Source of the DNA: DAOVDI01 sp965373045
GTDB taxonomy: Bacteria > Acidobacteriota > Aminicenantia > Aminicenantales > Aminicenantaceae
Reading direction: 5' to 3'
Assembly (NCBI GenBank): GCA_965373045.1
Contig: CBDVEQ010000171.1
Location: forward strand, 1-5,605
DNA: 5,605 bases
Shown here: piece after piece, positions 1-5,605 of the stretch
Layout of the letters: each line of letters starts with the position of its first letter
How positions within the stretch are numbered: position 1 is the first letter of the stretch
The notes under the pieces: model-generated
The model's input: only the letters and a program-made list of their open reading frames with translations
Told to the model about the DNA's origin: nothing
Databases searched by the model: none
Made by a program: the position numbers and the translations under genes

Positions 1-45
1 ACTGCTGTTGTCGTGGTTTTTCCTTCCTTGGTTCGGGCTTCTGCT
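1..45 (+). other. C-terminal part of a probable export signal peptide
   Basis: The first 15 codons read as a Val-rich hydrophobic run, then FPSLVRASA, which fits a signal peptidase I site after Ala-Ser-Ala (cleavage near base 45). This layout is common in exported Gfo/Idh/MocA proteins, where it follows a twin-arginine motif. The n-region is outside the window, so Tat versus Sec cannot be decided. The following linker, WGGLVVWPP, is unusually rich in Gly, Val and Trp for this family. Confidence 0.55.
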
Positions 46-1266
46 TGGGGGGGGCTGGTTGTTTGGCCCCCCAGCGACCGGATCGTAATGGCAGGGATCG
101 GATTCGGTATGATGGGTATCCCAAATATGAAAAGTTTTTTAGAAAAGGACGAAGTCCAGTGGGTTGCAGTATGCGACCTGGACAAAAAACACTTACAAAG
201 GGCAAAAGACATTGTTGACAAAAAATACGGCAATACAAACTGCCCCACTTACCATGACTTTCGCGATCTCTTCAAGAGAAACGATCTTGATGCGGTTTCC
301 CTCGCCCTGCCTGATCACTGGCACGCCATTGTTTCCATTGCTGCTGCCCGTTCAGGGTTAGATATCTATGGAGAAAAGCCTTTCACTCATTCTCTCCCGG
401 AAGGACGTGCTTTATGCAATGCCGTCAAGCGCTATGGAAGGATATGGCAGACAGGAAGCTGGCAGCGTTCTGTAGCCAATTTCCACAAAGGCGCCGAGCT
501 CGTTCGCAACGGGCGTATCGGAAAGATACTGAAAGTCGAAGTCGGACTTCCGGCAGGTCACCATGATTTTGCCGGTACAGGCGGCCAGGAAACAATGGGA
601 CCGCCACCCTCTCATCTGGACTATAATTTCTGGCTTGGTCCTGCCCCTTATGCCCCTTATTGTCCGGCCCGGGTCCACATGAACTGGCGCTGGAATCTGG
701 ATCTTGGTGGAGGACAGCTCATGGACTGGATCGGCCATCATCTGGATATCGCTCATTGGGGGTTGGGCTTTGACAGCACCGGACCCGTTGAGGTCGAGGG
801 CTACGGGGAATACTCCAGAGCCGGCATCTGGAACAGCCCGACACGGTATTTATTTACTGCAAAATATGCTGACAAGACTTCCATAACCATAGCCGGAGGC
901 CATAAAAATATAAAAATGGGAGCAAAATGGACCGGCGAATACGGATGGGTGTATGTCGACAGAGGCCAGTTTGAAACACATCCTTCTTACCTGAAACAAG
1001 ACATTATCGGCACAAATGAGATCAGGCTTTATAACAGCAAAGACCATCATCAAAACTTCCTCGATTGTGTAAAAAGCCGCAAACAGACCATTACACCGGC
1101 TGAAACAGCTCACCGCTCAGCAAGTGTGGGGCACCTGGGAATGATTTCCATCAAGTTAGGCCGTAAGATCAAATTCGATCCACAGACTGAGACCATCCTT
1201 AATGACTCTGAGGCAGAACGGCTGCTAAGCCGGTCATACCGCAGTCCATGGCAGTTGGGATGTTAG
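1..1266 (+). CDS. Gfo/Idh/MocA-family oxidoreductase, exported type (5' partial)
   Basis: Probable NAD(P)-dependent sugar dehydrogenase. Codons below count from window base 1. The frame is open to base 1, so the gene starts upstream; the GTG at 13 is an unlikely start because the codons before it continue a hydrophobic signal-like stretch ending in FPSLVRASA. The Rossmann dinucleotide motif GIGFGMMG is at codons 32-39 (bases 94-117). The family ALPDHWHA block follows, then the EKP motif with the conserved lysine at codon 126. The substrate domain carries PPPSHLDYNFWLGPAP and DWIGHHLDIAHW, with Asp242, His246 and Asp249 in the usual D-x3-H-x2-D places. About 420 visible codons is near full length for the family. 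These blocks are typical of the Tat-exported branch common in Planctomycetota, but any twin-arginine motif would lie outside the window. The family call is firm; substrate and exact reaction are unknown. The stop at 1264-1266 overlaps the next gene's ribosome binding site. Confidence 0.93.
   Translation, partial: TAVVVVFPSLVRASAWGGLVVWPPSDRIVMAGIGFGMMGIPNMKSFLEKDEVQWVAVCDLDKKHLQRAKDIVDKKYGNTNCPTYHDFRDLFKRNDLDAVSLALPDHWHAIVSIAAARSGLDIYGEKPFTHSLPEGRALCNAVKRYGRIWQTGSWQRSVANFHKGAELVRNGRIGKILKVEVGLPAGHHDFAGTGGQETMGPPPSHLDYNFWLGPAPYAPYCPARVHMNWRWNLDLGGGQLMDWIGHHLDIAHWGLGFDSTGPVEVEGYGEYSRAGIWNSPTRYLFTAKYADKTSITIAGGHKNIKMGAKWTGEYGWVYVDRGQFETHPSYLKQDIIGTNEIRLYNSKDHHQNFLDCVKSRKQTITPAETAHRSASVGHLGMISIKLGRKIKFDPQTETILNDSEAERLLSRSYRSPWQLGC
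43..75 (+). repeat. Imperfect inverted repeat, G-run/C-run hairpin
   Basis: GCT-T-GGGGGG (43-52) can pair with CCCCCCAGC (67-75), giving a nine-pair stem with one bulged T and a 14-base loop. It lies inside coding sequence, so a terminator role is unlikely. It may be chance or a sequence artefact near the edge. Confidence 0.3.
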
Positions 1267-1271
1267 AGGAG
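1265..1271 (+). promoter_or_regulatory. Ribosome binding site for the ThuA-HEAT gene
   Basis: AGAGGAG lies eight bases before the ATG at 1280 and overlaps the last two bases of the upstream TAG stop. This fixes the start and suggests translational coupling to the upstream dehydrogenase. Confidence 0.75.
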
Positions 1272-1279
1272 TCGTTACA

Positions 1280-1387
1280 ATGAAGATCTCAAGACAGACA
1301 ACAAATAATCGGATCCTAAATTTAATATGGCTGGTTTTAGCTGCCTCCCTGATCCTGCTTCCCATGAGACAGACCATTGCTTCTGCA
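1280..1387 (+). other. Signal peptide of the ThuA-HEAT protein
   Basis: Basic residues at 2, 5 and 11 precede a roughly 18-residue hydrophobic stretch containing IWLVLAASLILL. A polar region then ends in Ala-Ser-Ala, giving a predicted cut between residues 36 and 37. There is no twin arginine and no lipobox cysteine, so Sec export with signal peptidase I is the simplest reading. An uncleaved membrane anchor is the alternative. Confidence 0.8.
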
Positions 1388-4123
1388 GAAAATACAGGAT
1401 TAAAGGCCATGATCGTGACCGGTCAGAATTCCCATGACTGGAAAGTCAGCACTCCTATAATAAAGCAGATCGTAGAGAATACCGGGCTTTTTACAGTAGA
1501 CATCGTAGAAAGTCCTGCCTCCGGCAAAAACATGGATCAATTTTCTCCTGATTTTTCCAGGTATGATGTCGTTATATTAAACTACCAGGGAGATTCCTGG
1601 CCTGAACAGACCCGTAAAAAATTTGTTAACTATGTAAAAAACGGAGGCGGTGTGGTCGTTTACCATGCGGCAGATCATGCTTTTCCTGATTGGGAAGAAT
1701 ATAACACCATCATCGGACTGGGCGGCAGTAAAGGACGTAATGAAACTCAGGGCCCTTATGTTTTCTTTAAAGATGAAAAAGTTGTTATAGACACCTCACC
1801 AGGAATTGCCGCATATCACGGCCATCTCCACGAATTTGTAGTTACAAACCGCGAAACAAACCACCCCATAACTAAAGGACTTCCTGTTAAATGGATGCAT
1901 GCCAGGGATGAACTTTACAGTTTGTTGAGAGGCCCGGCCAGAAACCTCACAGTTCTTGCCACAGCTTACAGCGATCCTGTTTACAGCGGATCCGGACGGC
2001 ACGAACCGGTCCTGTTTACCATGTTATATGGAAAGGGCCGTGTATTCCATACAGTTCTTGGCCATACAGGAAAAGAGAAATCCTCCAACGCCGTTGAGTG
2101 CGCAGGATTTATCGTCACATTTCAACGGGGCACAGAATGGGCTGCTACCGGGACAGTCACTCAAATAATCCCGGGAGATTTCCCTGCTGTTCATACAGAT
2201 GTTCCGTTTCTCACCCAAGTTCGGATTTGGCCGGATTATCGTCCACCTTCCCTGAAACACATCCTGGATGAATTGAGGGACTATGAGGAAGGCACAAACG
2301 ACCAGATCATTCTTCAACTTCAGCGATATATTTTTACAAACAGGAATTCTCCTGATTCCCGTACTTCCTGTGAAAAAGAATTGATAACATTTCTTAAATC
2401 CAATGCCACAGCCACAGCAAAAATGGCGGTCTGCCGTCAGCTCCAAACTGTGGGAAGCAAACTTGCCGTTCCTGTCCTAAGAAAACTGCTTTTAAAAGGA
2501 GGCACTTCTGATACAGCCCGCTATGCACTTGAGAAGATTCCAGGCGATGCAGCTCAGAAGGCTTTTATAGATTCCCTGGCAGAAACTCAAGTTGCTGTCA
2601 AACTCGGTATCATCTCTTCATTGGGGAACAGAAAAGACACATCCGCGCTTCCTGTCTTAAAAGAATATCTTTACGGTTCTGACAAAATACTGGCTGAATC
2701 TGCTGCTACAGCCATTGGTCAGATCTCTTCTATCAAATCCGCTGAAATACTCTCGCAGGCTCTTAAAGATCTCAAAGGAGATCTTCGTATAAAAGCCGCT
2801 TTTTCTTTGCTCCTTTGCACAGATCAGCTTCTTGAGAGAAAAGTTCAAATACAGTCTCTTTATAAATTTTATCGAGTGTTAATGACGGACGGCATCCCTT
2901 TGCCGATTCAACAGGCCGCTGTTAAAGGCAAGATCCTCACTACGCATACCTGTCCTATACAGATGGTCATAGACCTCCTCAAAGGAAAAGAAAAAGACCT
3001 CTATCTGCCTGCGATAAACATGATCCCCGTCATTTTCTCGAAACAACATATCCCTTATCTATGTCCTCTGCTGAAAGAACTACCGGCTGTCCGGCAGGTC
3101 CAGCTTCTGGCTGTATTTTCCAAATACAAGATCCCTGAAACTCGCCGCAGTGCAGTCACTTCATTAAAAAGTACAGACTCAGCCGTCAGAATTGCTGCCC
3201 TGGAAGCCCTGGCAGAGATCGGTAGTGCGAAAACTGTTGGTCTTCTGGCAGAACATGCAGCCCGATCCACTGGTATTGAACAGACCGCAGCCAGAAAAAG
3301 TTTCTGGACGCTTCAGGGGCAGGATATCGACCAAGCGATCCTGACCGGCCTCATTAAAACTGCAGATCCGAAAATACGGACTGAATATCTGCGCAGCATC
3401 AGTGAACGCTGCATCCTGCCCGGGATCAGTCTCTTGATGGATCAGATCCGTACGGATGATTCCAGAAACCGCCTTCAGGCCATCAGAGCTTGTCGTAAGA
3501 TCGCACATCCATCCGCTTTACCAGAACTTCTCAAACATCTCCTCAGTATCAGATCTGAAGCAGAGGCCAATGAACTGGGAATCACCATTGCTTTGGTTTC
3601 TTCAAAAATCACCATCCCAGAGAAGCGCGGCGATGCTGTGACTGCTGTTCTTGAAGAAGTCGAAGACCCAAAAATCAGAGCACGTCTTATCCGGATCCTG
3701 GGCAAGATCGGAGACAACAGCAAACTTGCTCTTCTCAGATTGTCACTGCATAATGAAAATAAAGACATTAAGGATGCTGCTGTTCGCGCCCTTACTGATT
3801 GGCCCGACTTATCTCCAAAGTACGACCTCCTTCATATTGCGAAAAATACAGGAGATTCTACACATAAGATTCTTGCCTTACGCGCATATATTCGTATGAT
3901 CGAAATGGAAAAATATCAATCTCCGGAAGGAGCAGTTCAAAGTTTAAAAACATCTTTGGGTCTGGCATCGCGTCCGGAAGAGAAAAAACTGGTGTTAGGA
4001 GTTCTCCCGGTTTTTGCTTGCAAAGAAGCCCTTATATTGGCAGAATCGCTCCTGGAAGATGAAGCGGTCCAGGATGAAGCCCGGGCTGCAATTGACCAGA
4101 TCCAAAAAAATATGAGGAGGTAG
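1280..4123 (+). CDS. Exported ThuA-domain protein with C-terminal HEAT repeats
   Basis: A 947-residue protein in three parts. Residues 1-36 are a signal peptide: Lys/Arg-containing start, hydrophobic core at about 12-29, and a probable cut after ASA at 34-36. Residues about 41-295 are a ThuA domain (class I glutamine amidotransferase-like fold). Landmarks are YHAADH at 128-133, GHLHEF with His182, His184 and Glu185, HARDELY with His207, Asp210 and Glu211, FHTVLGHT with His257 and His262, and the family end block RGTEWAATG. Residues about 363-947 are helical HEAT/armadillo-like repeats, clear at about 394, 631 and 828 (pattern x-V-R-x-A-A-L-x-A-L). No CxxCH heme motif is present, unlike many planctomycete HEAT proteins. 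ThuA is tied to disaccharide use through keto sugars in Sinorhizobium, but its chemistry here is inferred. The solenoid probably binds a partner protein or polymer. Translation is likely coupled to the flanking dehydrogenase genes. Confidence 0.93.
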   Translation: MKISRQTTNNRILNLIWLVLAASLILLPMRQTIASAENTGLKAMIVTGQNSHDWKVSTPIIKQIVENTGLFTVDIVESPASGKNMDQFSPDFSRYDVVILNYQGDSWPEQTRKKFVNYVKNGGGVVVYHAADHAFPDWEEYNTIIGLGGSKGRNETQGPYVFFKDEKVVIDTSPGIAAYHGHLHEFVVTNRETNHPITKGLPVKWMHARDELYSLLRGPARNLTVLATAYSDPVYSGSGRHEPVLFTMLYGKGRVFHTVLGHTGKEKSSNAVECAGFIVTFQRGTEWAATGTVTQIIPGDFPAVHTDVPFLTQVRIWPDYRPPSLKHILDELRDYEEGTNDQIILQLQRYIFTNRNSPDSRTSCEKELITFLKSNATATAKMAVCRQLQTVGSKLAVPVLRKLLLKGGTSDTARYALEKIPGDAAQKAFIDSLAETQVAVKLGIISSLGNRKDTSALPVLKEYLYGSDKILAESAATAIGQISSIKSAEILSQALKDLKGDLRIKAAFSLLLCTDQLLERKVQIQSLYKFYRVLMTDGIPLPIQQAAVKGKILTTHTCPIQMVIDLLKGKEKDLYLPAINMIPVIFSKQHIPYLCPLLKELPAVRQVQLLAVFSKYKIPETRRSAVTSLKSTDSAVRIAALEALAEIGSAKTVGLLAEHAARSTGIEQTAARKSFWTLQGQDIDQAILTGLIKTADPKIRTEYLRSISERCILPGISLLMDQIRTDDSRNRLQAIRACRKIAHPSALPELLKHLLSIRSEAEANELGITIALVSSKITIPEKRGDAVTAVLEEVEDPKIRARLIRILGKIGDNSKLALLRLSLHNENKDIKDAAVRALTDWPDLSPKYDLLHIAKNTGDSTHKILALRAYIRMIEMEKYQSPEGAVQSLKTSLGLASRPEEKKLVLGVLPVFACKEALILAESLLEDEAVQDEARAAIDQIQKNMRR
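4114..4120 (+). promoter_or_regulatory. Ribosome binding site supporting a GTG start
   Basis: GAGGAGG sits five bases before the GTG at 4126 and inside the last codons of the upstream gene, just before its TAG stop. No ATG in frame is near, so this site supports GTG as the start of the second dehydrogenase and suggests coupled translation. Confidence 0.8.
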
Positions 4124-4125
4124 TC

Positions 4126-5298
4126 GTGATCGAAGGACAGGAATCAGACTTCAATGCAGAACCATTGACATACGGAATGGTAGGGGGAGGTCAAGGCGCA
4201 TTTATCGGCGATGTCCACAGAAAATCCATCGCAATGGACGGCAAGGCTGTTCTTAAAGCTGGCTGCTTTTCCACAGATTTTAATAATACACTGATCACAG
4301 GAAAATCTCTCGGATTGGAAAAAAGCCGGCTTTACAGGACATTTGAAGAAATGATGGAAGCAGAGAGTAAGCGGACCGATAAGATTGATTTTGTAATCAT
4401 TGTCACTCCAAACAACACACACTTTTCTATCGCAGAAGCTGCTCTCCAAAGCGGAATACACATTGTCTGTGATAAACCCCTTACAACTGATAGTAAGGAT
4501 GCGAAAAATTTGGAAAAACTGGCTTCTGAAAAAGATCTTCTTTTTTGCGTAACCTATGCTTATACCGGTTATCCGGTCGTCAAACACATCAGGGACCAGA
4601 TCGCTGATGGAAAATTGGGCAAGATCCGTTTTGTTCACGCAGAATATGTCCAGGACTGGCTGGCCTCTCCTCTTGAGAAGACAGGCCAGAAACAGTCAGC
4701 CTGGCGGTCAGATCCCAGCAAGGCCGGTTTATCCAACTGCGTCGGAGATATCGGAAGCCATATCGAAAACATGGTGTCTTACATGACAGGCCTGGAGATC
4801 CAATCTCTCTGTGCACGGCTGGACACACTTGTAGAGGGCCGGCTCCTGGATGACAACGCATCGATTTTACTTAATTACAAAGGGGGCGCCAAAGGAATGT
4901 ATTGGAGCTCTCAGATCGCTATAGGGCAGGACAATGGCTTCCGGGTCCGGATATACGGCTCAACCGCCTCCGTAGAATGGGCTCAGGAAAATCCCAACTA
5001 CTGCAGGTTCTCCTACCTTAAAAAGCCGACCGAGATCATTTCGCGGGGCAGAGACCAACTCTCTCCCCTTGCTCAGAGCTTTTCCCGGATCCCTTCCGGA
5101 CACCCTGAAGGTTACTTTGAAGCCTTTGCCAATATCTATGCGGCATTCACAAAAGCTTTGCGCTATAAAAAGGCCGGTGAGCCTCTCACAAAAAAGGATA
5201 TGGAATATCCTGGGGTAAAAGACGGGATTCTCGGTGTTAGATTCATCGAAAAATGCGTCGAGAGCTCGAAAAATGGAGCCATCTGGATAAATGTTTGA
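4126..5298 (+). CDS. Gfo/Idh/MocA-family oxidoreductase, cytoplasmic type
   Basis: A 390-residue probable NAD(P)-dependent dehydrogenase of sugars or related polyols. The start is GTG, two bases after the previous stop. The Rossmann motif GMVGGGQGAFIG is at residues 17-28. The conserved DKP motif is at 116-118, with Lys117 the usual catalytic lysine. GDIGSH at 207-212 supplies Asp208 and His212 in the D-x3-H position. Other family blocks are VTPNNTHF, KLGKIRFVHAEYVQDW and VRIYGSTASVEW. Length is normal, and there is no signal peptide or membrane segment, so it should act in the cytoplasm. It is clearly a different subfamily from the upstream dehydrogenase: it lacks DHWHA and has DKP instead of EKP. 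Its place between the ThuA protein and a sugar isomerase suggests it oxidises or reduces an imported keto sugar or sugar. The substrate is not determinable from sequence alone. Confidence 0.94.
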   Translation: MIEGQESDFNAEPLTYGMVGGGQGAFIGDVHRKSIAMDGKAVLKAGCFSTDFNNTLITGKSLGLEKSRLYRTFEEMMEAESKRTDKIDFVIIVTPNNTHFSIAEAALQSGIHIVCDKPLTTDSKDAKNLEKLASEKDLLFCVTYAYTGYPVVKHIRDQIADGKLGKIRFVHAEYVQDWLASPLEKTGQKQSAWRSDPSKAGLSNCVGDIGSHIENMVSYMTGLEIQSLCARLDTLVEGRLLDDNASILLNYKGGAKGMYWSSQIAIGQDNGFRVRIYGSTASVEWAQENPNYCRFSYLKKPTEIISRGRDQLSPLAQSFSRIPSGHPEGYFEAFANIYAAFTKALRYKKAGEPLTKKDMEYPGVKDGILGVRFIEKCVESSKNGAIWINV

Positions 5299-5303
5299 TA
5301 TAT

Positions 5304-5311
5304 TAAGGAGG
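5304..5311 (+). promoter_or_regulatory. Ribosome binding site for the isomerase gene
   Basis: TAAGGAGG is a near-perfect match to the complement of the 16S rRNA 3' end, five bases before the ATG at 5317. It is the strongest of the three sites seen here and lies in the 18-base gap between genes. Confidence 0.85.
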
Positions 5312-5316
5312 AGATC

Positions 5317-5605
5317 ATGAGGCCGGTAACGATTTTCACAGGACAGTGGGCAGACCTTTCTTTTGAGGATGTATGCCGCAAAATGAGCGAATTGAAATAT
5401 GATGGTCTTGAAATCGCCTGCTGGGGTGACCACATGGAGGTTAATAAAGCCGCACAGGATCCTGATTACACAGCAAACAAAAAATCCATTCTGGCAAAAT
5501 ATGATCTTCAGTGCTGGGCTCTTGGAGCCCATCTGGCAGGCCAATGCGTTGGCGAGTGTTATGATGAACGCCTGGATGTTTTTGCACCAGATAAAGTGAA
5601 GGGAA
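5317..5605 (+). CDS. Sugar phosphate isomerase/epimerase, TIM-barrel (3' partial)
   Basis: The first 96 codons of a protein that continues past the window. It opens MRPVTIFTGQWADL, followed by a helix and the strand YDGLEIACWGDHMEV (residues 28-42), then a second strand with WALGAHLAGQ (His72). This strand-helix-strand pattern and the GLE-ACWGDH block fit the xylose isomerase-like/AP endonuclease 2 family (PF01261), which interconverts or epimerises sugars and inositol derivatives using a divalent metal. The metal ligands of the later strands are outside the window. There is no signal peptide, so it is probably cytoplasmic. The start is fixed by the strong ribosome binding site. Such isomerases often sit beside Gfo/Idh/MocA genes in sugar or inositol catabolic operons, which suits a shared pathway with the upstream dehydrogenase. 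Fold call is good; reaction is unknown. Confidence 0.85.
   Translation, partial: MRPVTIFTGQWADLSFEDVCRKMSELKYDGLEIACWGDHMEVNKAAQDPDYTANKKSILAKYDLQCWALGAHLAGQCVGECYDERLDVFAPDKVKG

Noticed and set aside
13..15. GTG as the true start of the first dehydrogenase
   Set aside because: The frame is open to base 1, the preceding codons (Thr-Ala-Val-Val) continue a hydrophobic signal core, and there is no ribosome binding site in the 12 bases before it. The gene most likely begins upstream.
47..54. G8 run as a frameshift
   Set aside because: Signal-like sequence before it and the family's N-terminal block after it are in the same frame, so there is no net shift.
43..75. G/C-run hairpin as a transcription terminator
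   Set aside because: It lies within the coding frame of the first gene and is not followed by a T run.
2024..2446. 140-codon open frame on the minus strand
   Set aside because: It is antisense to the end of the ThuA domain and the linker, and its Cys-rich translation matches no known family.
2366..4120. HEAT region as part of a planctomycete cytochrome or heme protein
   Set aside because: No CxxCH motif occurs anywhere in the protein, so the link to heme-binding HEAT proteins is unsupported.
4144..4638. 164-codon open frame on the minus strand
   Set aside because: It is fully antisense to the conserved Rossmann domain of the second dehydrogenase and has no family motif.
4960..5544. 194-codon open frame on the minus strand
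   Set aside because: It lies opposite two well-supported genes, crosses their junction, and its translation shows no recognisable domain and is rich in Cys, Phe and Ile as expected for an antisense shadow.

Overview
The window lies entirely inside one plus-strand gene cluster. It holds four protein genes with almost no space between them: the gaps are 13, 2 and 18 bases. The first and last genes run off the window edges. I see no RNA gene, mobile element, CRISPR array, promoter or terminator, and no stretch over 300 bases without a gene.

Layout: (1) 1-1266 is a Gfo/Idh/MocA-family oxidoreductase that is open at its 5' end. Its first codons look like the tail of an export signal. (2) 1280-4123 is a large exported protein: signal peptide, ThuA (trehalose-utilisation) domain, then a long HEAT-repeat solenoid. 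(3) 4126-5298 is a second, different Gfo/Idh/MocA oxidoreductase with no signal peptide, starting at GTG. (4) 5317-5605 is the first 96 codons of a sugar phosphate isomerase/epimerase of the xylose-isomerase-like TIM-barrel class.

Organism: Exported Gfo/Idh/MocA proteins with an 'ALPDHWHA' block, ThuA joined to HEAT repeats, and AP-endonuclease-2-type sugar isomerases are together typical of Planctomycetota and relatives (Lentisphaerota, Verrucomicrobiota/Kiritimatiellota), and less so of Bacteroidota. The three visible gene starts all carry strong Shine-Dalgarno sequences, which argues against Bacteroidota. Base composition is moderate, near 45-50% GC by eye. My best guess is a planctomycete or other PVC-group bacterium, perhaps from a metagenome, but the window holds no phylogenetic marker.

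How the genes may work together: This set fits oxidative sugar or glycoside catabolism. NAD(P)-dependent Gfo/Idh enzymes oxidise a sugar ring hydroxyl to a keto group. In Sinorhizobium, the Gfo/Idh protein ThuB and its partner ThuA act in trehalose/sucrose use through 3-keto sugars. The TIM-barrel isomerase could then rearrange the keto sugar. In this locus one dehydrogenase and the ThuA-HEAT protein seem to be exported, while the second dehydrogenase and the isomerase seem cytoplasmic. That suggests a two-compartment pathway. The substrate cannot be read from the sequence.

The oddest DNA-level feature is at the left edge: bases 2-72 contain no A at all, with a G8 run and a C6 run. This may be a contig-end artefact or a real anomaly inside the signal-peptide region.
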